Assembly (NCBI GenBank): GCA_963921825.1 | Contig: OY997589.1 | Coordinates: 50,214,546 to 50,278,545, forward strand | Direction of reading: 5' to 3' | Length of the DNA: 64,000 bases | DNA from: Erodium maritimum | Lineage: Eukaryota; Streptophyta; Magnoliopsida; Geraniales; Geraniaceae | Shown here: positions 1 through 10,513 of the stretch, piece by piece | Layout: every line of letters begins with the position of its first letter | Numbering within the stretch: the first letter of the stretch is position 1 | Notes under the pieces: model-generated | Told to the model about the DNA's origin: nothing | The model's input: the letters and a program-made list of their open reading frames with translations, nothing else | Database searches by the model: none | Program-made: the position numbers and the translations under genes

Positions 1-392
1 TTCCATACATATAGCCTGCTTTGTTTCGCAGATCCGAGCTCAGGAGTTCTTCGATCCAAGTTACTATATGATAATAAACCAAATTCCTAAACTTATTTAG
101 CCAAAAGGTTATTCGACCTAAAACAGTGAAATCTTCTAGAGAATCAACCTTTAGTGCGGATTCCCCGAGACCTCCCTACTGCAAAGGATTGTTCGGGGTT
201 GAGAGTCTCGATTTTGGGTGCCTGTGAAATAGGTCCCAAATTATCGTCTCTCCTCCCGGATCCCAGATCCATCTAGGGAGCAGGGCCATGCCGACGAGAG
301 GTGACCCTGGGGCGGTAGGCCGCTGCAGATGGAAGACGGCGAGTGGAGCCCGTATTCCGGAGAACAACAGGGGGGGCAAGGTGGCTACTGGC

Positions 393-602
393 TCAAAGTC
401 GGGGCCGGTCCGGCGATGCAGGAACGGTAGCGCGAGACGAGGGAGAGACCGTGGAACGGATTGAACGTTGGCGGCGACATGTGGGGGTAGACCGGCTGCA
501 AAAAAGACAAAAACAAAAAAGTAACACCCATAAATGGGTAGAATGGACCCTGGTGACTAAGGTAGAAGAACGTTTTGAGTTAGGAGCTTCAAGATTTTCC
601 AT
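393..602 (-). CDS. Possible first exon of an unidentified minus-strand gene
   Basis: A minus-strand ATG at 602-600 in good context (ACC ATG G) opens a frame reading MENLEAPNSKRSSTLV and continuing to about 393. It lies about 70 bases downstream of a minus-strand TATA-like box. Inside the frame is a long pyrimidine run ending in GCAG near 498, a plausible 3' splice site, so the real exon may end earlier and resume after an intron. The translation is rich in Ser, Arg and Pro and matches no family I know. It could equally be a chance frame in GC-rich sequence. Any further exons would lie at lower coordinates or outside the window. Confidence 0.2.
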   Translation of the reverse strand: MENLEAPNSKRSSTLVTRVHSTHLWVLLFCFCLFCSRSTPTCRRQRSIRSTVSPSSRATVPASPDRPRL

Positions 603-671
603 GGTGAAGAAGGGGGGTGGTGGGTGGGAGGGGAGGAGGCTGCGCAGAGTGAGCGCAGCCCCTGGATGTAT

Positions 672-681
672 CCTTATATAG
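672..681 (-). promoter_or_regulatory. TATA-like box for the possible minus-strand gene
   Basis: Minus-strand CTATATAAGG, followed by about 70 bases of pyrimidine-rich leader and then an ATG in good context. This arrangement is typical of plant core promoters, but there is no transcript evidence. Confidence 0.3.
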
Positions 682-832
682 TAGTAGGTCATTTAATAAT
701 TATTTGTGTTATCTAATATTTACGGTAACACATCATTTGTATATCCGTTGTTAAGATAGGCAGTCACCAGTATATTCTTGATCTTTGTAAGAAATACTAT
801 CTTTTTTTAGAAAATATTGACCCCATTTGAAA

Positions 833-1188
833 ATATGGACATTTAGATCAAATATATATCTCATAAATACATTTTGTTATAAAATTTTAAACACTTTTTC
901 TAGTTAGTCTTTTTTCTCTCTAGCTCTGCGACGATCCACACACCCCCAGACACTAGTCGTCGTCGGCAACCTCTATAGGTTTGGTCATACAGGTTGTCGG
1001 TGGAGCTCTCATATGGACATTTAGATCAAATATATATCTCATAAATACATTTTGTTATAAACTTTTAAACACTTTTTCTAGTTAGTCTTTTTTCTCTCTA
1101 GCTCTGCGACGATCCACACACCCCCAGACACTAGCCGTCGTCGGCAACCTCTATCGGTTTGGTCATACAGGTTGTCGGTGGAGCTCTA
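833..1188. repeat. Direct tandem duplication, 178-bp unit x2
   Basis: The segment starting ATATGGACATTTAG at 833 recurs at 1011. The two 178-base copies abut exactly and differ at only a few positions (for example CTAGTCGTC versus CTAGCCGTC). This is a recent local tandem duplication. The unit encodes nothing recognisable. Confidence 0.95.
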
Positions 1189-2009
1189 TTTCCCTCTTTT
1201 TCCTTATCTCGAGCCCCTCTTTCAACAATCGTCTTTGTATGTATAGCAACTACAACCTTTCTTCGCCCGAGCACCACCGTCGTTGCCCTTGTCGTGCCCC
1301 TCCACCGTTGTTGGATTTATGCTTCAGACTATGGTGAACCACTGAGTCTAAGAGACTATAGCCAGCCTTCAGGGATATTCCTAAAGTTTTACCAACCGAA
1401 CACTCGCACGAGCCTTTTGGAGAAGATCTTGGAGCAATACAGTCAGTGGATTTAGGATCTGGGGCCTACCCACTGTGACCCGGGACCGACGTTGCTTGGT
1501 CGTCCCAAGATGAGCAAGGAAGCAGCTCGTTTTTCTTTTTTAGTTTGGATTCAATTTTAGTTATAGTTTTGAATTGTTTTAGTTGGATATTAGTATGTTA
1601 TTTTGTTTTCAATTATTTAAGTTTTAAGCATATGGTAGAACGTAGGTATCTATTTCTTTATCTAGGATGTAAACTAGATTATTTCTACGGGTTCATGAGC
1701 TTCGGATGTCCTACGGGAGACTCGGACTTATTCTGTTCTCAGGACTTTTTAGTCCTACTTGTAAGGTTTGGCGTGCACTAATAATGCAATTCCTTTTTTT
1801 CCCTTTAAAAAAACATTTTTTTCTTATTTTTAACAACTTTGAAAATTCTATATCACCATCCATATGCAGTTAATTTATATTGTATATCTTTAAAAACATA
1901 TCACATTTAGATGAAGGGTAAATTTCATCTTACTATTCTAATTTTTTTTATTTTTTTTCATCTCACTAACCTAACTTTAATTCTTGGCACTTCAGTTTAA
2001 ATTTTTTTT
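1189..2009. other. Unassigned AT-rich intergenic sequence
   Basis: A moderately AT-rich stretch with short open frames lacking known motifs (for example 1159-1455 plus). It merges at about 1900 into the AT-rich inverted-repeat element that follows. I see no gene, RNA or defined transposon end here. Confidence 0.4.
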
Positions 2010-3124
2010 ACTTTCATACCTACCGTCAATTTTCCATCCATATTCCATTCAATACAATTTAAAAGTCCATAATACCCCTTATATACAATCTAATTTTCAA
2101 AATCATGTCATTGTTTTATAAAGTCTGTTTTTTATTTAAAAAATAAGTTTTTATTTAAAAAAATCAGAATTTATTTTTTATAAATTCAGTTTTTATTTTT
2201 GTAAAACAATATTTTATTTTTTTAGAAAAAATAAGTTTTTATTTTTAAAAATTCAGTTTTATTTTTAAAAAAATCAGATTTTATTTTTGAAAAAACAGTT
2301 TTTATTTTTTAAAAAATATATTTAATTTTAAAAATCAGTTTTTTAATCAAAAAATTTAAATCAGTTTTGTTTTTAATAAAAATCAGTTGTTTCAATACAA
2401 TCAGTTTTTAAAAACAAAATCAGTTTTTTTAATAAAAATAAGTTGTTTTAATAAAACTTAGTTGTCACGCCCCAAATCCGGTTTTGACCGGACTCGAGAC
2501 ATGAGTTAAAATAATGATAAATAACAATAAATAGATAAACTTTAATAACGTAAAAGTCCAAGTAATCCTCATAAACAAGTTCAAAATTGAAACAAATGTG
2601 ATATAGTTTTGAACCAAATTGAAGGTACGTCTCTAATATAATAACACCCGAACCCTCAGTGAGCTCCCGAGCCCTGAGACGTCCTATAACCTACTCAGCG
2701 AGAAAAACTTGTAAAACAACAGTAAACACGAAGGGGGTGAGCTTACGCTTAGTAGGATAAAGCAGTAAAGTAAAAGAAACCACCGTTAAAACATAAAACC
2801 AATTAGTACAAGTATACAAAGTTTATAATTAGAACGATTAATCAAAAGGTGCTTTAAATATAGATCAATAAAAATTCTGATACTTTAAGCAGGTAATACT
2901 CAAGGAAATCAACGGAGAATAACGAATTTATCAAGGAGGTTAATTAAAGAAGCACACAAATATTGAAATATTAAACATCGAATTTTGTGACTCTGATCCG
3001 TACACTGACTGGTACATCATGTCAGAATGCCCCTCGGTCCGGAGGAACACTATCATCAGGATTTCCGGAAAAGTTCCCTAGGAACGCACGTTCTCGGAAG
3101 TCCCTGAAATGTCCCCAAAGGACC

Positions 3125-3445
3125 ATAGATCATCGGGATAAAGTGAGTCTCTCCGGAACACGTAGCATCGGAATGAGACAATAAAATACCGTGCCGAAAC
3201 ATCCATTGGTCTCGGTCTTCCCAGGACACGTAGCATCGGGGTGGAACCAGTCTTTCCGGAACACGTAGCATCGGATAAGACAATAATATACCAAACCAGA
3301 ATGTCTCTCGGTCTAGGTCTTCCCGGAACACGTAGCATCGGGGTGGAACCAGTCCTTTCGGATCACGTAGCATCGGATAAGACAATAATACACCATACCG
3401 GAATGTCCCTCGGTCTAGGTCTTCCCAGAACACGTAGCATCGGGG
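3125..3445. repeat. 102-bp tandem array inside solo LTR 1
   Basis: The motif CACGTAGCATCGGGG recurs at 3227, 3329 and 3431, exactly 102 bases apart. Each unit also holds a second, weaker CACGTAGCATCGGATAAGAC half-motif, so the array itself looks like a doubled smaller unit. It covers about three copies. Such arrays are common in the U3 of long plant LTRs. Confidence 0.9.
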
Positions 3446-4961
3446 TAAAACAACAATGTAAACGTATCGGACCGGCTTACTCCCTCAGTCGGATATCAGC
3501 TCAGAAACACCCTCGGCAAGTAAACAACAAAGGCACACAATTCCCGACAGGGCACAACACAACAAACTCATACTATCAACCAGGCTTACCGGCATAACTT
3601 ACCAACCACGTATCATCGGTTTATCACTCACCCGATCATATCCTAAGGCACAACCAATTCACACTCAAACGTTCATTCAATCAATCAAAGTACGGAACTA
3701 CCGTTCACATCACAATCATCATAGTTCATAACCAAGTTTGACTATGATCGTAACTTAAGAACGGAGCATGCATCGGCCTTAAGGCGAGCAAACATCAGTA
3801 AATACAATTAACAAGCAATCCTAAGGCTCGACATGACCATTCTAACAGCACGACAATTTCCCAAGATATTGAAAGCGGTTAACTAGTGAATCATATCCTA
3901 TATGCGTACTAAGACTCGTCCGATTATTATTATAATTGGAAAACGGTCATTCTAGTGAATCAAATCCTATAAGCAATCTAGGACCTTTCCGGTTATTATT
4001 ATCCTATAGGCATACTATTAGCGTTATTTAAATTATCAGATGAGTTTAGTACTTTTCCCTACCTCAAGAAGAACCAACAGCTACGTCTCATAACTGCTGA
4101 CGTCCGGGCCTACCTCCGGTCTTCTCGGGCGAAGTCGAAGTCTGGGTTTAACAGGTAAAATGTCCAATCAGTCCCGGTAGTCCAAAAGTCCTCTGATTCG
4201 TCCAATTTTAAATCATTTAAATTAATTAATTAATTAATTTAAGCTGCCCACCCGGATCCGGAAACCAGACCCGAATCCGACCCGGATCCAGAAACCAGAC
4301 CCGACCGGACCCATGACCGACCCGAACTCGGCTCCAGACCTGACCCAGACCCGGTCCAGGCCCGAGTTCGGACTCGCCCTGTCGGACCTGGGCCTGGCCC
4401 GAGGACTGGCCCGGCCCAAGGCCCAACCAGGATCCAGTCTGGCCCAAGGCCCAACTGGCTCAATGTTGGTCCTGGCCCGGTGCCAACCCTGGCCCAAGGC
4501 CCAGTCCGTTAGGGTTCTAGTCTGGTCCGAGCATGGCGAGGTCGAGGGCGACGGCGGCGAGGTTCTGGTCTTGCCGTGGCGGCGGACGGCGTCAGGTGGC
4601 GTGGGGAAGACGAGGGGAGGTTGTTGGTGTAACACCCGGGCTTCGCCGTCCAGATCTGGCGGCATGAGAAGCTCGTCGGCGTGGGAGTGCCAGATCTGGA
4701 GCTCGAGAGCTCCAACGTTCCTCTCTGGTCAAACTCGGCTCAAACGAGCTCGAAAGCTCGCGATTCTCAGGCAAGGGGGTGGCGGGGAAGGTGAATCAGC
4801 TCGGAAAGAGGCTCACTGTCATTGATTTATACGGTTGCAGGCGCGACGAGGCTCGGATCGAAGATGGTGGCTATGGTTTGGTTCGGTTTGGGGAGGAAGA
4901 AGGGAAAGGAGGGGTTTCTGGTCTTCTGGCGTGGTGCGGCGGTGAGGGACGGTCGTGGGTG

Positions 4962-5030
4962 GAAGAAGAAGAAGAAGAAGAAGAAGAAGAAGAAGAAGAA
5001 GAAGAAGAAGAAGAAGAAGAAGAAGGAGGA
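4962..5030 (+). repeat. (GAA)n microsatellite
   Basis: About 22 uninterrupted GAA units followed by GGA triplets. It produces long artificial poly-Lys, poly-Glu and poly-Arg frames on the plus strand and poly-Ser/poly-Leu on the minus strand, none of which should be annotated as genes. Confidence 0.97.
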
Positions 5031-6145
5031 GGAGGTCGGAAAGACGTTGCCGGCAAAGCTGGTTCGCGAGAGAGAAAGGGCGAGAGGAAGAAGAAGCTCC
5101 TCGGACTACGTGCGTGCGAGTGAGGGACGAAGCGTCGCGAGCGAGGGTTAGTTCGTGTTGGGTTTGGGCTTGGGCTTCGTTGCTCGTGGGCCTGGGTCGC
5201 GTGTGCGGGTTTGGGCTCGATCTGCTGACTGGGCCTAAGCCCGTCCGACCCAAGTCCTTTTCTTTTCTTTTTTTGAATTTTTTTTTATTTTACACTCGTT
5301 CCAATTTTCAGCCCGATTTCCAACCACGACGTTTCAAGTCGATAAAGATTAATAGTTAGAACTTTAACCGGGGCGGTCTTTACATTAGTTTTCTTACCTA
5401 AAAATTCATATTTTATTTATAAAAAAATCAAATTTTATTTTAATATATCAGTTTTGTTTTATAAATTCAGTTTTTTATTTTTTAAAAATCAGTTATTATT
5501 TTAAAAATATTTTTTATTCTTTTTTTTAAATCAAATTTATTTTTGTTTGTTCACTCCATCTCCTTTATGGCTCCACTGACCCCCAATTCCTTATATATCG
5601 TCTTGAATCAAACAAGAGAAGAAGATAGGGTTGTGAGAACATATGAAGATTCTACTGCATTAATATTCATATGGGGAGGACAACATGTAGAAACTCTAAA
5701 AACATTAATTTGAAGAACAAATCTAAAATCCTAAAAACAAGAATGTGATATTCTAAGAATATCAAATTTGAAATTTAATGTTCAAAGAACAATAAATCTG
5801 AAAAATAATTGAAAAAAATAACCCTTTGCCCGTGCTTCTCCTTTAGACGTTCTTCCCAAAAAGTTATTCATATTTATTCAAACCCTAAAGCCCATTTTCA
5901 AACTTTGAAGCCCCTTTTCAATCCCTACTGCAATTCCTATTGCATACCCGATCAGAGATGGAGCTTCTACTCCTTGGCGCATCAGAGATGGAACATCTTG
6001 ACCCCCAAATCTGAAACCCTTGACCCCCAATAAACCCTTGACCCTCAAATTGAGACAACGACCAACCGTGGTTGTGGTGGTGCCCGCGGTGGCGTTCATG
6101 GTTGTGGTCGGATAGAAGCCCAGTTGGCTGAAGCGTGGCTACTAT

Positions 6146-6147
<2 letters not shown>

Positions 6148-6226
<79 letters not shown>
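6148..6226 (+). repeat. (GA)n microsatellite
   Basis: About 39 perfect GA units. In plants such runs often lie in gene leaders and can be bound by GAGA-binding BPC proteins. Here it sits in the right half of the AT-rich inverted-repeat element, so a regulatory role is speculative. Confidence 0.97.
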
Positions 6227-6228
<2 letters not shown>

Positions 6229-6773
6229 TGTGACACTTATTTTGGAGAGAAGAAATGAAATGGGTTTGAGGTTGTAGAAGATAGAGAATAAGGAAAGGCC
6301 TTTTTAGGGTTTAAAAGTCATAAGGGTAGTTTAGGTATTTTTAGAAAAAGTAACGTCATATGTTTCGCACAAGACCATTTTTCGTCCAAAAATGGATGGA
6401 AAATTAACGGCGGGTATGAAAGTGAAACTCACGTCTCTTTGTTCAATGGATGGAAAACTAACGGTGGGTAAGACGACTTTGATAATTGAGATATACTCAT
6501 GTCTCTTTTTTGTATGGAGTATTCTCAAGGTGGGTCATCCAAATATCAAACTCTTTGACATCTGTAACTTTGACTCATATCTCTATATGCATGATCAGTA
6601 AAACATGATTATCTCGTCAAAATTATATTAGCTCTAACTACCGGTTCAGACTAAGAACTGGTGAATGAATCTACTTTCTTTTTTGTTTCTAAGAGTTCTA
6701 CTATTAGGGAGCTGCTCCCTAATACCCTAGGAAGAGTAATATACTCACGGTTTTATTAACATTGAAACTTATA

Positions 6774-7979
6774 GTTATTTACGATTTGGTACCCAAATGT
6801 TTCGTCCACGAACGATATGGTACCCTTATGAATTTTTATTCCAGTTTGGAACCCAAATGTTCTGTCCACGAACATTTTGAGATAACGGGGTTAAAAAACT
6901 AACACACCAAGGTGAAATGACCATTTTACCCGTTGGTATTTCAATTGACTTTTGACTTAAGAGTAAAAAGACCATAATACCCTCAATTATTATTTTTCTT
7001 TAATTTGTATTTTCTAATTATTTTTAATTTTCAAAATAAAATAAAAAACCAATTTCAGTTTTTAAAATTATATTTTTTTAAAACTGAAATTGGTTTTTTA
7101 TTTTCAAAAATCAGTTTTTATTTTATTAAAATTAGATTTTTATATTTAAAAATCATTTTTTATTTTTTTTTTAAAATCAGATTTTTATATTTAAAAATCA
7201 GTTTTTTTTTCAAAAATCAGTTTTTTTAAAAAAATCAGTTTTTATTTTCAAAAATCAGTTTTTATTTATTCATTTATTTATTTTTTTTAATATTAAATTT
7301 TTTATTTTATTATTTTTAATATTTTAATATTTTATTTTTAATATTTTAATATTTTTAATATTTTTTAATATTTTGTTTTTTAAATTTGTAATATTTTTTA
7401 ATTTTTAATATTTTAATATTTTTTAATATTTTTATTGTAATATTTTTTATTGTAATATTTTTATTGTAATGTTTTTTTTATTGTAATATTTTTTAATATT
7501 TTGTTTTTTAAATTTTTTAATATTTTACTATTTAATTTTAAATTTTACATTTTTTTAATATTTTACATTTAAAATTTTTTTATTTTATTTTATTATTTTT
7601 TATTTTTTTAATATTAATATTTTAATTTTCAATTTTTAAATTTTTTTTGAATTTTTAAAATTTATTTTTTTATTATTTTTTAAATTTTAAAAAATTTAAA
7701 TTTATTTATTATTATTTTTATTGTATTATAACTAAGGGTATAATGGTAATTTTGTCTGTCAAATTTATAAGCTTAAAATAAGAAAGGGTAAAATCGTCAT
7801 TTCACACCCCACTTAACTGCACATGTCTAATTTAGATGAATATTCCGTTAGTTTTCTAACGGAATGTGCTACTTCCTTCCGTGGACAAATCATTTGGGTA
7901 TCAAATTGGTCATTTGAAACTTAAGGGTACCATATCGTTCGTAGACAAAACATTTGGGTACCAAATCGTAAATAACCCT
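6774..7979. mobile_element. MITE 1, long-TIR MULE-like element, 1.2 kb
   Basis: The left arm GTTATTTACGATTTGGTACC (6774) is matched in inverted orientation by GGTACCAAATCGTAAATAAC ending at 7976, and the arms extend at least 100 bases with clear similarity (GTTTCGTCCACGAACGATAT and its complement). Flanks are AAACTTATA (6765-6773) and AAACTTAAT (7980-7988), a decayed 9-bp duplication. The 9-bp TSD and long arms suggest a non-autonomous Mutator-type element. There is no transposase. The core (7000-7740) is almost pure A and T. Confidence 0.7.
7000..7740. repeat. Extreme AT-rich low-complexity tract
   Basis: Roughly 740 bases built from TTTTTAATATT and AAAATCAGTTTTT words with very few G or C. 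It is the core of MITE 1. The only open frames are Phe/Ile/Lys-rich artefacts. Such tracts can act as matrix-attachment regions, but nothing here proves it. Confidence 0.85.
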
Positions 7980-8002
7980 AAACTTAATGATAATAAAACG
8001 TT

Positions 8003-8758
8003 GGGTAAACTACAAATGCATACCCTGGAGTTTGCACGTTTAACCGATGATTACCCTGAAGTTTAAAGTTAACTGATGCATACCCTGAAGTTACGAGTGT
8101 AACTCAAAACCCATTCTGTCAGCTAAAATGACGAAAATACCCTCAATGATTTTTTTTTAATATTTTTTTAAAATATAAATGAAGTGATTTTTTAAATAAA
8201 ATGAAGTCATTTAATAAGTAAATATATATATATATATATAGGAGAGCAATCAGGTGCGAACCATGAGTTATGGTGTTATATATATATATGGGAACAATCA
8301 AGTACAAACCTTATTTCGGGTCAGAACGTAGAACTAATCTGGGCCATTGATTACTCAGATCGAATGGCCACCGAAATTCAGGGGGGGAGTGGTGATTGAT
8401 TACGAAATCAATTACAAGATATGCATTAATTAAAAAGATATTAAAAGATATGCATTAAATCTGGGTCATTAATTCTACGATCCAAGGGCCCAGATTGATA
8501 GTTCTACGTTCTGACGAAAGATACAAGTTTGTACCTGATTGTTATCCTATATATATATATATATATATAACAAAAGTAATTTTTAAATAATTTTTTTAAC
8601 ATATTGAAGTGTAGTTGAAGGTATTTTCGTCATTTTAGCTGACAGAGGGGTTTTGAGTTACAACTCGTAACTTCAAGGTATGCATCAGTTAACTTTAAAC
8701 TTCAAGGTAATCATCGGTTAAACGTGACAACTTTAGGGTATGCATTTGTAGTTTACCC
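8003..8758. mobile_element. MITE 2, long-TIR MULE-like element with a nested insertion
   Basis: Begins GGGTAAACTACAAATGCATA and ends with its complement, GTAGTTTACCC at 8748-8758. The arms are about 130 bases each and include 'TGACGAAAATACCCTC' and its inverted partner. Flanks TAAAACGTT (7994-8002) and AAAAGCGTT (8759-8767) match at 7 of 9 positions, an aged 9-bp TSD. The same family, with a perfect TSD, occurs at 21496-21928. A second small element is nested in the middle. Confidence 0.75.
8290..8547. mobile_element. Small TIR element nested in MITE 2
   Basis: The left arm GGGAACAATCAAGTACAAAC and the right arm GTTTGTACCTGATTGTTATCC are inverted partners. The similarity continues inward through TCAGAACGTAGAACTA and its complement. 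It is flanked by TATATA tracts, so the target duplication is ambiguous (TA-type). A partial third arm (GGAGAGCAATCAGGTGCGAAC) sits at 8241, suggesting a tandem or repeated insertion of the same family. Confidence 0.65.
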
Positions 8759-9099
8759 AAAAGCGTTTGCCAACTTATTTATTAACTCACAGAGACGTTT
8801 TAACATGTCAATGTGGATTTGTCCAAGGTACAAAACCCCCAACAATTTTGCTTGGAATCAACCTTGATTTCATCACAAGATTATGAATCACATATTTATT
8901 TCCTTGTTAATAGATGATGTAATTAGTATAGATATTTCGTTCTCTTTTTTGCTCTTGAATCTCTTGTATAAATATGTGGTTCATTTGATCAGTAAAATCA
9001 AGTTTGATACAAAGCCACGTGAGGCTGTCTTCATCGCTGGCCCAGTTTAATGGGCCTCTTGCTACTTCGAATACGCCAGCTTCTGTCTAAGCATCCGTT

Positions 9100-9614
9100 T
9101 TGAATCTGGCCCATCTAGGCGTGTCTCATGTTGTGGGTGATCCAGTCGTTGACCAGGCCGCCGACCCATTCATAGTTGGAGACCTTTTTGTGGATGTCAC
9201 CAATCAGCCGAAGGCTAGTGTGTCGGAGTTGGTTGAGTCGGTAATATCTGATCTGGCCTCGAAGCCTTCTGTTAAGAGCCAAGAAGTTGTGCAGGCTTCG
9301 AAGCCTTATGTTGGGTAAGGATAGGTAAAGCCTTCGCAGGATGGTCCTTTGGGGGATCTAATAGTCCGTGGAAGGATGCCCTTCTCAAACCGCCGAAAAG
9401 TCAGAGTCGGCCTCCAAAATTTTTAGCGGATTACTATACCGTTAAATCCAAACCTAGAACTCGTTCTTTGAGTTGTGAGAGAATTGTTAATCCTGTTGAC
9501 GCTTGGAAGCAGATTGCGCAAACTCGTCAATTAGCTCAGTCTGCTCAAGCAAAGGATTTCGATGATCCGAACTTGATATCGGAAGGTGAAGAGTGGACCA
9601 CTGATGAATATTAA
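9100..9614 (+). pseudogene. Decayed ORF, possibly a LINE ORF1 tail
   Basis: A frame with coding-like composition runs from 9100 (NLAHLGVSHVVGDPVVD...) to a stop near 9316. After a frameshift, a second frame resumes (SRPPKFLADYYTVKSKPRTR) and ends ...EEWTTDEY at the TAA 9612-9614. The short acidic C-terminus and the T-rich untranslated tail after it resemble the ends of the LINE ORF1 proteins elsewhere in this window. I cannot identify a domain. It could instead be a broken host gene. Confidence 0.3.
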
Positions 9615-9861
9615 TCGTTTCATTTGTGATCACTTGTTTTTGGTATATCTGCTGCCTCCTGGGTGCAAGACCTGAAAATTAGGTCTCAGACACTGACGTG
9701 GTATTGAAATTTTAGGAGATTGTTATATGTTCTAATCTTCATATAGATCATACTCTTTTAGTATTTGGGTCTATAGGTAGTGCTTCCAATTCCATTCACT
9801 GGCGATTTATGTAACTCTTATGAATTATTAATTAATCAGATGCAGTAAAATTTACGCAAGA

Positions 9862-9951
9862 AAGGATCTTTTTGGATCTTTTCTTGCTTTGTTCTATAAC
9901 CTTATAGAATAATTGCTCAATAAAATTCTTAGCTTATCAAAAAAAAAAAAA
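9862..9951 (+). mobile_element. Very short 5'-truncated LINE insertion with TSD
   Basis: Ninety bases ending in AATAAAATTCTTAGCTTATC plus a run of about 12 A. The 10-bp direct repeat TTACGCAAGA lies at 9852-9861 and 9952-9961. A poly(A) tail plus a target duplication is the signature of an L1-type insertion truncated almost to its 3' end. A similar tail without a visible TSD occurs at 17868-17895. Confidence 0.75.
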
Positions 9952-9961
9952 TTACGCAAGA

Positions 9962-10513
9962 GGATAAATGAATTGGCTATAAATAAAGCTGAGAAAAGTG
10001 CAGGGAATGGAGTACAAAGAAACTTCATAACAACTTAATTTATGTATGAAACTGAGGTATTGGAGAAACATCAGTGTTGAGTGTTTTAGGAAACCAAATG
10101 ATGTTGATTGCAGCCGGAAAAGGCATCCAGAACAGAATATAGAAAATTTAAGCTACATAATAATGAGAAGTATTCAGCTATCTGAGTTGAGAAAAGCTGA
10201 TTTTCCTTTTGAAGGATAGGAAATTTTCTATAACTATTCAGCTATCTTAGTTGAGAAAAGCTTGTTTGCATTCTGAAGGATAGCAAATTTTCTTTTCCTC
10301 AGCTATCTTCCCGCTAAGGCTTGGCAATTCTGCATTAGGGAAGCACCTTTTTTTAAGGTATTTGGCAAATCTCACCCTTGGACGATGTGAGCACTGCTGA
10401 CAGGCAATAAGAAAGCAAGTTAGTAAATGCTATAGATGGAACATATATTTCGAACTCTAATGAGGGAAACACAGTAAAAACTGTTCAATTGTTAATAATA
10501 CACCATGGAAGGC
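9962..10513. other. 3' flank / probable 3' UTR of the minus-strand gene
   Basis: Directly downstream of the minus-strand stop codon at 10514. Two copies of an AGCTATCT...GTTGAGAAAAGC motif (about 10170 and 10230) form a short imperfect tandem repeat. Otherwise no gene or transposon is visible. The 3' UTR is probably within the part nearest the gene, but no polyadenylation site can be fixed. Confidence 0.4.

Larger units (their letters stand above)
1..832. other. Intergenic sequence, little identified
   Basis: About 830 bases with no recognisable transposon or conserved protein. The stretch 180-660 is GC-richer than its surroundings and could be the 5' end of a minus-strand gene leaving the window, described separately. 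The rest is AT-rich and shows nothing I can name. Confidence 0.4.
2463..5384 (+). mobile_element. Solo LTR-like element 1 (2.92 kb, TGTCACGCCCC family)
   Basis: Begins TGTCACGCCCC and ends GGTCTTTACA, giving the TG...CA ends of an LTR. It is flanked by a perfect 5-bp target duplication, TTAGT, at 2458-2462 and 5385-5389. The terminal sequence does not recur inside, and there is no gag or pol, so it is best read as a solo LTR or an LTR-only (LARD/TRIM-like) derivative, probably of a long-LTR retrotransposon. It contains a 102-bp tandem array, a run of CCGGACCCG-like words (4240-4520) and a GAA microsatellite. A related element with the same 5' end and layout sits at 31154-33943. The + orientation is arbitrary, set by reading TGTCACG first. 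Confidence 0.85.
2010..6423. mobile_element. AT-rich inverted-repeat (MITE/MULE-like) element, split by a solo LTR
   Basis: A 32-base segment at 2010-2041 (begins ACTTTCATACC, ends CCATCCAT) is matched in inverted orientation at 6392-6423, 29 of 32 bases by eye. Just inside both arms, and continuing up to both sides of the solo LTR, lies the same low-complexity sequence made of CAGTTTTTATTTT-like blocks, so the two halves belong together. Removing the LTR at 2463-5384 leaves about 1.5 kb. The right half also carries a gene-like leader (5560-6140) and a GA microsatellite. There is no transposase, so it would be non-autonomous. The outer termini and TSD were not resolved. Confidence 0.5.
6477..8830 (-). 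repeat. Old LTR fragment (family X), split by two MITEs
   Basis: The segments 6477-6773, 7980-8002 and 8759 onward read in reverse as one piece that matches 18425-18790 on the plus strand. Shared words include ACATGAGTAT..., CATGCATAGAGAGATATG and TTATTATCATTATG. The plus-strand relative acts as an empty site showing that MITE 1 (6774-7979) and MITE 2 (8003-8758) were added later. The same family is seen at 15050-15300. It is distantly similar to the younger copia LTRs in the window ('ATTGGACGACCC' words). Confidence 0.6.

Noticed and set aside
4779..5359. Overlapping frames with poly-Glu, poly-Lys, poly-Arg, poly-Leu and poly-Ser
   Set aside because: Products of the GAA microsatellite read in different frames.
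7005..7229. Phe/Ile-rich 74-codon frame resembling a membrane protein
   Set aside because: Translation of the AT low-complexity core of MITE 1.
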